Positions 53,601-62,112 of a stretch of 64,000 nt of DNA are shown piece after piece. Source of the DNA: Bacillus australimaris (lineage in GTDB: Bacteria; Bacillota; Bacilli; Bacillales; Bacillaceae); the NCBI RefSeq assembly GCF_001307105.1, contig NZ_LGYN01000030.1, positions 62,001 through 126,000 on the forward strand, in the 5' to 3' direction. Position 1 is the stretch's first letter; each line of letters begins with the position of its first letter. A program made the position numbers and the translations under genes. The notes under the pieces were generated by a model, which ran no database searches, had not been told where the DNA came from, and was given only the letters and a program-made list of their open reading frames with translations.

Positions 53601-54482
53601 TTGGGTGAAACGAAGCAAACCGGTAAAGTGGAGCAGCTGATCTTAGAGAATTATCAAAGATTAAACAGCATGATATCAGAAGAAGTGGACTTTGCTTCTA
53701 ATCATGGCGGACTGACAGGGGATTCTAGAGAAGTGATGTGGCTGGAGTTTTTTCGGAAAATCATTCCTAAAAAATATTCATTAGCACAAGGTGTCATCAT
53801 TATTGACTCAGAAGGAAATCATTCTAACGAAGTCGATATTGCCGTATTTGATGAGCAGTATACGCCGTATGTGTTCCAACACAATTCGTTGAAATTTATA
53901 CCGATTGAGGCGGTTGCGGTTGCTATAGAATGTAAAAGTTCAAATTTCGATGTTGATAATTTAAAAGTTTGGTCTGAAAATATAAAAAAATTAGTACCGA
54001 AAACAAAAGGAATAGCTAGGATGGCCGCCCAAGGGGTTGTCATGGTTGAAAATGATACACAGAAACGAACACGTCCTATTTTAATTTTAGCAAGTAATTT
54101 AAAAAGGCAAACAGCAAATTCATCTTCAAAGATGTTTGAAATATTAGACAAAGCATTTGATTTTATACTTATGAAACAAAAGAGTGCATTTCATTTAAGA
54201 GCTCCTAATGAAGGTGAACACCTAGGATGGTGGGCTAATGAATTAAATTGTTATGATCCAGAAAGATCTAAGGAACAAGAGGATGAAGAAAAGAAAGAAA
54301 ATAATGAAGATGATAGTAAAGACAAAGTGATTTCGAACAAACTCAGTGAATTACGTATTGATCACAATGAGCTGTTGACGCTAAACTTCCAATTAAATCA
54401 ATTGCTGATGCTCATTAACAATCCCATGTTTTTCCCTCACTATGCATATGCCAAGCTGTTTCAGAAACAGATAACAAAGTGA
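53601..54482 (+). CDS. DUF6602 PD-(D/E)XK nuclease-like protein, first gene of the cmr operon
   Basis: A 293-residue soluble protein. The N-terminal half has the DUF6602 pattern: HGGLTGDSREVMW (Glu44), a short FRKIIP helix, NEVDIAVFDE (Asp79) and PIEAVAVAIECKSS (Glu110-x-Lys112). Together these fit the E-D-ExK active site of PD-(D/E)XK nucleases, as seen in restriction enzymes. An acidic Lys/Glu linker (about 225-252) leads to a helical C terminus. No CARF, HEPN or membrane segment is visible. TTG 53601 follows AAGGAGG. Its stop is 15 bases before cmr1, so it belongs to the Cmr operon. A role as a type III effector or guide-dependent DNase is inference only. Confidence 0.75.
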   Translation: MGETKQTGKVEQLILENYQRLNSMISEEVDFASNHGGLTGDSREVMWLEFFRKIIPKKYSLAQGVIIIDSEGNHSNEVDIAVFDEQYTPYVFQHNSLKFIPIEAVAVAIECKSSNFDVDNLKVWSENIKKLVPKTKGIARMAAQGVVMVENDTQKRTRPILILASNLKRQTANSSSKMFEILDKAFDFILMKQKSAFHLRAPNEGEHLGWWANELNCYDPERSKEQEDEEKKENNEDDSKDKVISNKLSELRIDHNELLTLNFQLNQLLMLINNPMFFPHYAYAKLFQKQITK

Positions 54483-54497
54483 AGAAAGGAGAGCGAC

Positions 54498-55805
54498 ATG
54501 ACAAGGGAATCTAGTAAACCCAAAACCAATTGGCATGATGTGAAACATGCGATTGACACGAAAATCCATGAAGACCAAAGACTTTTTATAGAGCCGCTTA
54601 CTATTCATTTAGTTACGCCAATGTTTGGGGGAGGGCCCCAATCAAACTCAATTGATCAAGAGAGACCGATTCGAGAAAGTGCGATTCGTGGACATCTTCG
54701 TTTCTGGTGGCGTGCAACTCGAGGAGCTGCTTGCAAGAATGCAAATGAATTATCTAAACGAGAAGCCGAAATATTTGGTCATACAGAACAAGCGAGCCAG
54801 ATTCAAGTGGTAACGCATTATGAAAAAGACGAAGTGAAAAGAAATTCAAAAGTATTTTTTAAAAAGAAAAATCATCCTTTTCCACGCTATGTTCTTTCAA
54901 ATATGAAAGATAAAACACCATACCTCATGAAGGCGCAATTTTCTTTAAATATCCGTATATCTAAAAAAACAACCGATTTTGAGTTAATCAAAAAAGAAGT
55001 TGAAGCAGCATTATGGGCTTGGATCAACTTCGGTGGACTTGGTTCAAGAACGAGACGTGGATGTGGCAGTTTATATTGCAAGCAATTTTCACCACACAAC
55101 AAGAGGACAAAAAGCCAATTGGAAAAATGGTTTGAGCAAAAGCTTTTAGAATATGACATCAAATTGCCAGCATCAAGTCGGGAATGGCCGACGCTTAGTC
55201 GTGAATTCAAAGTACAGGCATTTCCATCATCTATGATCTCAAGCTGGCGATCCGTCATTCAGATATATGAAACATTTCGAAGAAGATCTAATCCGACCAA
55301 AAAAATGGGGCGCAGTTGTTGGCCGGAAGCAGATACTATTCGTCTGTTAACAGGTAAGGCTAAATCAGGTCATCACATCCCTTATCCAAAAGAGAAACCA
55401 TTTAAATATCAAGCATTTCCTAGAGCTCAATTTGGTTTGCCTATTCAGTTCCGATTTGCTCCTAAAGATAGTGGGAAAGATCCAGATCCTGTAACGCTCC
55501 TACCTAAAGGAAAGGATCGCTTGGCTTCACCACTCATCTTAAAACCGTTAGCTATTAATCAAAAGGAATCGGTGGGCATGGTGATGGTGTTGCAGCAACC
55601 AAAGATCGAAGCGTTATCGCTTTTAGGGTACGGAAAGCCTTTGCCCAATGTGACAGATGAACAAAGTATCTACCCAACAGCCACCTACTCAAAAAACCCA
55701 TTACAAGACGAGAGTGGCCGGACGCACTCATCGGCGATTCAAGCCTTTTTACATAGCAAGGAGGTGCAAACATTTTGTCAGAAGAATCACAAAAACAAAC
55801 ATTAA
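54498..55805 (+). CDS. cmr1: type III-B RAMP protein Cmr1 (Cas7 family)
   Basis: A 435-residue RAMP protein. The N-terminal ferredoxin-like fold has the Cmr1 signature LVTPMFGGG and IRESAIRGHLRFWWRA; a second RAMP half contains the Gly-rich LGSRTRRGCGSL. Cmr1 caps the 3' end of the crRNA in the Cmr complex. GAAAGGAGAG precedes the ATG. Its end overlaps the cas10 gene by 31 bases. Confidence 0.9.
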   Translation: MTRESSKPKTNWHDVKHAIDTKIHEDQRLFIEPLTIHLVTPMFGGGPQSNSIDQERPIRESAIRGHLRFWWRATRGAACKNANELSKREAEIFGHTEQASQIQVVTHYEKDEVKRNSKVFFKKKNHPFPRYVLSNMKDKTPYLMKAQFSLNIRISKKTTDFELIKKEVEAALWAWINFGGLGSRTRRGCGSLYCKQFSPHNKRTKSQLEKWFEQKLLEYDIKLPASSREWPTLSREFKVQAFPSSMISSWRSVIQIYETFRRRSNPTKKMGRSCWPEADTIRLLTGKAKSGHHIPYPKEKPFKYQAFPRAQFGLPIQFRFAPKDSGKDPDPVTLLPKGKDRLASPLILKPLAINQKESVGMVMVLQQPKIEALSLLGYGKPLPNVTDEQSIYPTATYSKNPLQDESGRTHSSAIQAFLHSKEVQTFCQKNHKNKH

Positions 55806-57586
55806 TGCTATTTTCGATAGGGCCTGTTCAAGAATTTATTGCGCAAGCAAGGCGGACGCGTGATTTATGGTTTGGCTCTTTTCTTCTATCTGAATTAAGT
55901 AAAGCAGGTGCGAAGAAATTTCAGGAACTGGGTGGAACGCTTATTTTCCCTGTGTTCAACGAATCCTCTGCAGAACCAAACAACGCACCAAATAAAATAT
56001 TGGGGGAAATCTCACACGAACAGCCTTCATCCGTTGCAAGACAAGTAAAAAAAGCAGTATATAACAAGTGGAAGGAATACGCAGACTTTGTAAAAGAGAT
56101 TGTGGATCCTTATATTCAAATAGGCACATGGAATCGACAAGTAGATGATTTATTGGAATTTTATGCTGTGTGGACTGAGATGCAAACTCAAGAGGAAGCG
56201 GCTAATGCGTCCGCAAGTCCATATCATTTGGCTCTTCAAGAAGTTGAAGGTTTAATGGCTGCAAGGAAGACTTTAAGAGATTTTAAACAAAATGAACCAG
56301 GGGCGTTATTCGGTGAACCAAAATCATCACTTGACGGTGGACGAGAGTCTGTTTTCCAAAAGCAAAAAACACCACAGCAAGTGGCGCAACTAGCGAAATG
56401 GGGAATTGGTGAACATGAATCATTAGATGCGATTTCAGTGATCAAACGATTGTCCTTACATAAGCATCCGAACAAGACATTTCCATCTGTATGTGATAAA
56501 GCTTTTGCTCCCTATCAAAATATGTTGCTAAAAAATGAACAGATGAAGAAAGCAGCCACACAATATGTGAAAGATGTAGAAACATATCTTGAGAATATGA
56601 ATCTAACAGTAGCCCCTATTGATTTGAGTGAGGCATCGCTTTTTTATGAAAGAAGAATAGAAGATTATCTTGAACAACGTGGACTTGTCGGGACCATACG
56701 AACAGAAGCGAAAAATGACATCACACAGCTGCTCGAAAAATATTTCAAAGGTGAATACAGCAAGCATAACGGCCAGCCGATCAAACCACCAGCACCTTCA
56801 CCTTACTATGCCTTTCTCATGGCGGATGGAGATAAGATGGGCAGCCAACTGCGAAATATACAGTATGTAGAAAGCCATATTGCATTTTCTAAAACGCTCT
56901 CAACTTTTGCTTCAAAGGCTCGTGGGATTATTTCCAAATGTGAAGGTACATTGATCTATGGCGGTGGAGATGATGTCATGGCTTATGTACCGGTTCACAA
57001 ATGCTTAGAAGCAGCTGGGAAATTGCAAAGTAAATTTGTTTCAACGATGAAGGCTCATCAACATAGTGAGACACCTCCTTCGATTTCAATTGGCATCGCC
57101 ATCGTTCATATGCTTGAGCCTCTTGAAGAAGTAAGAAGCATGGCACGTCAGGCTGAACAATATGCGAAACAAGAGCGGAATTCATTAGCGATTCATTTCC
57201 AAAAGCGAGGCGGAGGAGACACAATGAATATCTCAGTCTCATTTCAAATGGATCCAGTGGCCTCTATCCAAGAGATGACGGCGTGGTTAAAACAGTCTTA
57301 TTTCACGAATGGCTTTGCATATGGCTTACGAGAGTTGTATCAAACATACGAACAGTCTTCTTTTAGAAAACAGCCGGAAATTTTAGATGAACTCATTCCA
57401 CTAGAGATAAGACGTCTTGCATTCAAAAAGAAAACGGAAGCAAAAACAGAGCAAGAAACGAAAGAGTGGATCGATCAATTGATTGCGAAGTATATACCCA
57501 AGAAGAATACATTAGAAGAATTACATACAATCGCTGAATGTATGATCATTGCTCTTCAACTAGAGGAGGTAAGTGGACATGCCTGA
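55775..57586 (+). CDS. cmr2: Cas10/Cmr2, HD-less with intact cyclase motif
   Basis: A 603-residue large subunit. It begins directly with the first palm-like domain (SIGPVQEFIAQARRTRDLW) and lacks the N-terminal HD nuclease domain of many Cas10 proteins, which are usually 750-900 residues. The first palm-site metal motif DGDKMG (about 350) and the GGGDD cyclase motif (about 396-400) are intact, predicting synthesis of a nucleotide second messenger on target RNA binding. TTG 55775 has AAGGAGGTG eight bases upstream. It overlaps cmr1 and cmr3. Single-stranded DNase activity is unlikely without HD residues. Confidence 0.92.
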   Translation: MSEESQKQTLMLFSIGPVQEFIAQARRTRDLWFGSFLLSELSKAGAKKFQELGGTLIFPVFNESSAEPNNAPNKILGEISHEQPSSVARQVKKAVYNKWKEYADFVKEIVDPYIQIGTWNRQVDDLLEFYAVWTEMQTQEEAANASASPYHLALQEVEGLMAARKTLRDFKQNEPGALFGEPKSSLDGGRESVFQKQKTPQQVAQLAKWGIGEHESLDAISVIKRLSLHKHPNKTFPSVCDKAFAPYQNMLLKNEQMKKAATQYVKDVETYLENMNLTVAPIDLSEASLFYERRIEDYLEQRGLVGTIRTEAKNDITQLLEKYFKGEYSKHNGQPIKPPAPSPYYAFLMADGDKMGSQLRNIQYVESHIAFSKTLSTFASKARGIISKCEGTLIYGGGDDVMAYVPVHKCLEAAGKLQSKFVSTMKAHQHSETPPSISIGIAIVHMLEPLEEVRSMARQAEQYAKQERNSLAIHFQKRGGGDTMNISVSFQMDPVASIQEMTAWLKQSYFTNGFAYGLRELYQTYEQSSFRKQPEILDELIPLEIRRLAFKKKTEAKTEQETKEWIDQLIAKYIPKKNTLEELHTIAECMIIALQLEEVSGHA

Positions 57587-58811
57587 AAGATGGTTTCACA
57601 TTCAACCGCTTGATCCGCTGCTTATTCGTGATGCACGCCCATTTCAAAGTGTACCGGGTATACGGGCGCGTTCACTAAACGATGTTCCGCCAAGTGTGGT
57701 CGCAGGAACACTTCGAACAGCACTAGCGAAGAAACGACAAACAATCAAACACACCACGCCACTTTCTTATTATGCGAAATCTCTTGTGCGAGGTCCTTTA
57801 TATCGCTGGCATGATCATTTATATGTGCCAATGCCTCATGACCTTGAGTTATTCGATGATGAGTATGGGATGAATCAAGTGAGACCAAAGCCAATGATGT
57901 CGGAAGGACAGGGCTTTTTTGGTACAGGAAAAACAGGCCGTTTTAGTGAGGCATTATGGCCGCCAATTGGAGCTGGTGCTCGTAAAAAAATGAAATCGCC
58001 GCCTGCTTTTGTATCACTAAAGTGGATGGTGAACTTGCTGACAGACGCAGTGGATGAGAGTCAGGTGAAGGAAGCCTTGACTGAATACCAACACATGCAG
58101 AAGGAAAATCATTCTTTCAAAAAGGAAACACCACCGGCATTTATTCCAGCATTACAGCGTCAGGAACGAACACAAATTGAGGTGGAAACTGGCAGTAAAA
58201 GAGCAAAAGATCAGCATCTATTTTCAACAGAATCGCTCTTATTCCCAGATGACTTTAAACTGGAGGCGGGAATAGAGTTATCTACTGAAGAGTCAGAAGA
58301 ATTAAAGCCTTTCTCAAGTCTTCACCCAATCGGTGGTGAACGGAGGCTGGCTCATATAGAAGACAGGCCTCATGTATACCAACAAGATTGGACATGTCCG
58401 GATGCTATTAAAGAATCGCTCAAAAACAAGCTATATGTTCGCATGATATTGGCGACACCTGCTTATTTCAGTAAAGGATGGCAGCCCGGATGGCTGGATG
58501 AACAGCTCATGTCAAAACCACTATTTGATACAAATGTACGACTGAAATTGGTTTGGGCCTCTGTTCCACATTGGCAGCCAATCTCTGGATGGAGTTTAGC
58601 AAATAAATACAAAGGGCGTGAAAAAGCAATACGCCGCTTAGTCCCCGCGGGTAGCGTTTACTTCTTTACAGTAGAAGAAGGAGATCCAGCAGAACTGGCC
58701 GAAAAAATGTGGCTTCAATCAGTATCTGATCGTAACCGGCGCAAAGAAGCGTTTGATCGTGAAGATGGCTGCGGGTTAGCACTTTGGGGAACATGGAAGC
58801 CGAATGAATAA
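57579..58811 (+). CDS. cmr3: type III-B RAMP protein Cmr3 (Cas5-like)
   Basis: A protein of about 410 residues with the Cmr3 N-terminal pattern FHIQPLDPLLIRDARPFQS and PPSVVAGTLRTAL, and a C-terminal Gly-rich RAMP loop (GWSLANKYKGREKAIRRLVP). Cmr3 binds the 5' handle of the crRNA and contacts Cas10. ATG 57579 is placed by AGAGGAGGT spacing; the gene overlaps cas10 by 8 bases. Confidence 0.9.
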   Translation: MPERWFHIQPLDPLLIRDARPFQSVPGIRARSLNDVPPSVVAGTLRTALAKKRQTIKHTTPLSYYAKSLVRGPLYRWHDHLYVPMPHDLELFDDEYGMNQVRPKPMMSEGQGFFGTGKTGRFSEALWPPIGAGARKKMKSPPAFVSLKWMVNLLTDAVDESQVKEALTEYQHMQKENHSFKKETPPAFIPALQRQERTQIEVETGSKRAKDQHLFSTESLLFPDDFKLEAGIELSTEESEELKPFSSLHPIGGERRLAHIEDRPHVYQQDWTCPDAIKESLKNKLYVRMILATPAYFSKGWQPGWLDEQLMSKPLFDTNVRLKLVWASVPHWQPISGWSLANKYKGREKAIRRLVPAGSVYFFTVEEGDPAELAEKMWLQSVSDRNRRKEAFDREDGCGLALWGTWKPNE

Positions 58812-58821
58812 GAGGAGTGAG

Positions 58822-59694
58822 ATGATGGAAGCAAGCCGTTGGTTTTGGATACATTGTTTATCCCCCCTTCATATTGGAGCGGGTGAAGGAGTTGGCGTGA
58901 TTGATATGCCCATTCAACGAGAAAAAGTAACAGAATGGCCGATTATACCTGGAAGCAGTATCAAAGGCGTGCAGCGTGAACATTATCGCGCGAAAGGACA
59001 AGACACATTCGTACAAAAAGTATTTGGTACACAAGGAGATCAAGATGGAAGCGCAGGAGCAGTCGTCATGACAGATGGCCGGTTATTTTCATTCCCGGTG
59101 GCGACTAGATACGGTACATTTGGATATGTGGCAAGTCCACTCATATTGAAAAGATTAGCCCGCGATGCAAAAGCATTAGGCGTATCGCTGGATATCCCTG
59201 ATCTCATCGAAGAATCAAGCACGCTAGTCACCATGAATTCTAAATTAGTAGAGAATGACGAATTATATCTAGGTGAATTTCAAGGGGCTGCGAAAAAATC
59301 TCCACAACTAACCAATTTTGCTGAACAGATGGCCAAACTTTTATTCGAAGATAAACAATCACAAACTCTTTGGATAGAACGATTTGTGATTGTAAGTGAT
59401 GACGTTTTTCAATACATTGTCACCATGAATTCTGAAGTGACACCTCGTATTAGAATTGATCATGAAACCCAAACAGTTAGTAAAGGAGCTCTCTGGTATG
59501 AAGAGTATGTACCAGCAGAAGCCATTTTTTATGGGCTCATGTGGTGTGATCGTATCGATGGAAGCAATGATTTATCTGTTAGACATCAACTTTTAAATCA
59601 ACTAGAAAAACAGATGTATCTTCAATTAGGTGGAAACACAAACGTAGGTAAAGGAAGAGTATCCTGGCGTATGACAGGAGGGGAGGGATCATGA
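58822..59694 (+). CDS. cmr4: type III-B backbone protein Cmr4 (Cas7 family, RNA cleavage)
   Basis: A RAMP protein of about 290 residues with CLSPLHIGAGEGVGVIDMPI, PGSSIKGVQRE and the C-terminal glycine loop LQLGGNTNVGKGRV. Several Cmr4 copies form the filament and cut target RNA every 6 bases. The conserved catalytic Asp is present at about position 28 (GVID), so target RNA cleavage should be intact. ATG 58822 has GAGGAG six bases upstream. It overlaps cmr5 by 4 bases. Confidence 0.92.
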   Translation: MMEASRWFWIHCLSPLHIGAGEGVGVIDMPIQREKVTEWPIIPGSSIKGVQREHYRAKGQDTFVQKVFGTQGDQDGSAGAVVMTDGRLFSFPVATRYGTFGYVASPLILKRLARDAKALGVSLDIPDLIEESSTLVTMNSKLVENDELYLGEFQGAAKKSPQLTNFAEQMAKLLFEDKQSQTLWIERFVIVSDDVFQYIVTMNSEVTPRIRIDHETQTVSKGALWYEEYVPAEAIFYGLMWCDRIDGSNDLSVRHQLLNQLEKQMYLQLGGNTNVGKGRVSWRMTGGEGS

Positions 59695-60059
59695 AACTCA
59701 TTCAACATCATTATGCTGAGAAAGCGTATCAACATGTGATGAATGCCAAAACGAATGAGGGGAATTTCTCAAATCAATATGGACAACTCTGTCACAGATT
59801 CGCTTCAATGATCTTAACAAATGGATTAAGGCTCACCATTACATTTTTCGAAGCAAAATCAAAAAAAGGAAATGCTTATCAACAATTCGTTCAGGATATA
59901 AAAGAAACACTGGATATACAAGGAGATTGGTCAGCTTCTAATCGAGATTATTTAATCAAATCAAGACAAGCTTTAAGTGCATCTGTTTGGTTAAAAAGAT
60001 ATGCGGAATCTATTTTAAAGGTGGAACAAGGGGCGGAAAATGTGGAGGACATCCAATGA
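59691..60059 (+). CDS. cmr5: type III-B small subunit Cmr5
   Basis: A 122-residue all-helical protein with the Cmr5 features AYQHVMNAK at the N terminus, YGQLCHRFASMILTNGL in the middle, and a C-terminal SASVWLKRYAESIL. Cmr5 lines the inside of the complex along crRNA and target. It overlaps cmr4 (ATGA) and cmr6. Confidence 0.88.
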   Translation: MKLIQHHYAEKAYQHVMNAKTNEGNFSNQYGQLCHRFASMILTNGLRLTITFFEAKSKKGNAYQQFVQDIKETLDIQGDWSASNRDYLIKSRQALSASVWLKRYAESILKVEQGAENVEDIQ

Positions 60060-60835
60060 ATCTGTCATTAACCTTAAACAAAAGCAAATGGGAGATTAAT
60101 GGTTCTACATTGTCGAACGTCATAAAGGACAGCTCGAAGAAGCAATCCTTTTATGAAAATGTGATTAGTTTACATCAAGAACAGTGGAAAAAAAACAATC
60201 ACTTGTTGTATGAAAAATTTGTGGAGCGATATTATACCGATACGACCCCCACATGCCTAGTCAAGTCCATATCGCCGTTAGTCATTGGACATGGGGGAGA
60301 GGGTGTACTGGAAACGGGATTATTATTACACCCGATATACGGCGTTCCTTATTTACCAGGAACAGCATTAAAAGGCGTAGCCTCTCATTATGCCCACTCT
60401 GTATTAGGTGAAAACTTTCCAGAACTAAAACAAGGTGGTAGTGATTACAACACATTGTTTGGAACAAACGAACGTGCTGGCATCATCGAATTTCATGATG
60501 CGCTCATGATGCCTGAGACAGTAAAGGGAGCATTCAAAGTAGATGTGATGACACCACATCATTCAGACTACAACAGCGTCAAGCTAGATAAGATAAACAA
60601 AGGGGGAAGTGTTCCAGCCCCTCGAGACGATGACTCACCAACACCGATTCATTTCTTAACGGTGGTCAACGGCCGCTTTCAACTTCTATTGAAAACAAAA
60701 AAGAATCTACCAGAAGAAGCGGAATGGCTCGAACTCGCCAAAACCATCTTACTAGGCGCTTTAGAACACGAAGGAATCGGTGCTAAAACAAATGCAGGTT
60801 ATGGAAGACTTAAAATGGACGACATCATTTCATAA
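60056..60835 (+). CDS. cmr6: type III-B RAMP protein Cmr6 (Cas7 family)
   Basis: A 259-residue RAMP protein with SISPLVIGHGGEGVLETGLL, VPYLPGTALKGVASH and a C-terminal GALEHEGIGAKTNAGYGRL glycine loop. It forms the 3' end of the Cmr backbone next to Cmr1. ATG 60056 overlaps the cmr5 stop; a longer open frame upstream lies inside cmr5. It is the last gene of the operon; the hairpin of leader 5 begins six bases after its stop. Confidence 0.9.
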   Translation: MNLSLTLNKSKWEINGSTLSNVIKDSSKKQSFYENVISLHQEQWKKNNHLLYEKFVERYYTDTTPTCLVKSISPLVIGHGGEGVLETGLLLHPIYGVPYLPGTALKGVASHYAHSVLGENFPELKQGGSDYNTLFGTNERAGIIEFHDALMMPETVKGAFKVDVMTPHHSDYNSVKLDKINKGGSVPAPRDDDSPTPIHFLTVVNGRFQLLLKTKKNLPEEAEWLELAKTILLGALEHEGIGAKTNAGYGRLKMDDIIS

Positions 60836-60840
60836 GACTA

Positions 60841-61010
60841 AGTGCGAATGTGAGGTGAACAGAAAATCCCTGGAACATTCGCACCGTTTCATTCGACAAA
60901 AATGAGAAAAAATGTATATTTTTAGGGGTGAAAACTTAATTCCTATATAGAAACTTAAGGGTTTTGACGATCATTCCCTAAAAAATGTTATAATTAGGGT
61001 GGAAATCGCA
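60841..61010 (+). promoter_or_regulatory. CRISPR leader 5
   Basis: A 170-bp leader copy immediately after cmr6. Hairpin GTGCGAATGT / ACATTCGCAC (60842-60884) should terminate the cmr operon. TTGACG (60964-60969) and TATAAT (60989-60994) form the array promoter, with the -10 element 16 bases before repeat 1. Confidence 0.82.
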
Positions 61011-61369
61011 GTCGCACTCTATATGAGTGCGTGGATTGAAATTTGTCCATGTACGCTTTTTCTATTTGTTCAGGTTGTCGCACTCTACATGAGTGTGTGG
61101 ATTGAAATATAGAGCCTTTATTTACAACAGCGTCATCAATGGATCGCACTCTACATGAGCGCGTGGATTGAAATATGTATTCAATTGACTGGTGCTCAAT
61201 GTTTGAAGTCGCACTCTACAAGAGTGTATGGATTGAGGTAGCTTGAAAGAAATACCACCCATTGGTTGGGTGTCGCACTCTATATGGGTGCGTGGATTGA
61301 AATTGAAAAGCCTTATAGATCGTTGTTTTGTTTTCTAGTCGCACTCTACATGAGTGGATGGATTAATAA
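61011..61369 (+). CRISPR. CRISPR array 5 (6 repeats, 5 spacers)
   Basis: Repeats start at 61011, 61077, 61143, 61208, 61272 and 61338, with spacers of 32-34 bp. Repeat 4 is a terminal-type degenerate repeat (ends GGATTGAGGT). Its following 'spacer' begins AGCTTGAAAGAAAT, identical to the bases after the last repeat of array 1. Normal repeats resume after it, so this array looks like a fusion of two. Confidence 0.93.
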
Positions 61370-61491
61370 TTGAGAAAACATAACTCTGCCTCCTGCCTCA
61401 GTAGTCATGAATCTAATTGAATTCAATTGTTGATGAAATATAAAGAAGTATGATGAACAAGTTTCAATAGATTTCATACTAAGAAAAAGTC

Positions 61492-61658
61492 GGTGCGAAT
61501 GTGAGGTGAACATAAAATCCCTGAAATATTCGCACCGTTTCATTCAATAAAATGAGAAAAAATGTATATTATTTAGAGGGGAAAACAAAATTCTATATAG
61601 AAACTTGGGTTTTGACGATCATTCCCTAAAAAATGTTATAATTAGGGCGAAAATCGCA
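61492..61658 (+). promoter_or_regulatory. CRISPR leader 6
   Basis: A 167-bp leader copy with hairpin GGTGCGAATGT / ATATTCGCACC (61492-61536) and TATAAT at 61637-61642, 16 bases before repeat 1. Confidence 0.8.
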
Positions 61659-62023
61659 GTCGCACTCTATATGAGTGCGTGGATTGAAATTTTAGTGATC
61701 TCAAAATCTTGCACACTTTCAATTGTCGCACTCTATATGAGTGCGTGGATTGAAATGATAATAAACTGGTTCCGAAACTCATCGGCGCTCAGGTCGCACT
61801 CTATATGAGTGCGTGGGTTGAAATTTGGTTTGATAAAGCTCTAGGTTGAAATCTTTTTGGTCGCACTCTATACGAGTGCGTGGATTGAAATATAGCAGTC
61901 CATGCAACGGCCATCTTTGCGCCGTTGTCGCACTCTACATGAGTGCATGGATTGAAATGGTGAATGGTGGGAAAAGACAGGAAAGCCTGGTATCGCACTC
62001 AACATAAGTGCATAGTTCACAGT
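61659..62023 (+). CRISPR. CRISPR array 6 (6 repeats, 5 spacers)
   Basis: Repeats start at 61659, 61725, 61793, 61860, 61927 and 61992, with spacers of 33-36 bp. The first five are nearly canonical; the last is degenerate (ATCGCACTC, ending CATAGTTCACAGT). It is the right border of the island, 67 bases from the yfhP stop. Confidence 0.94.
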
Positions 62024-62076
62024 TTCTGCGAATTACATAAATTCAAATATCTATCCACACCAAGCCCTACACAACA

Positions 62077-62112
62077 AAAAAAGACTCGCTCACACAGAGC
62101 CGAGTCTTAATT
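62077..62112. terminator. terminator of yfhP
   Basis: AAAAAAGACTCG and CGAGTCTTAA form a stem that includes the last yfhP codons, with A/T runs on both sides. It closes yfhP leftwards and any array 6 transcript rightwards. Confidence 0.85.

Noticed and set aside
51351..62023. Type I-C CRISPR-Cas system, suggested by the repeat sequence
   Set aside because: No cas3, cas5d, cas8c or cas7 of type I-C is present. All cas genes in the window are Cmr genes, so the repeats are assigned to the III-B system.
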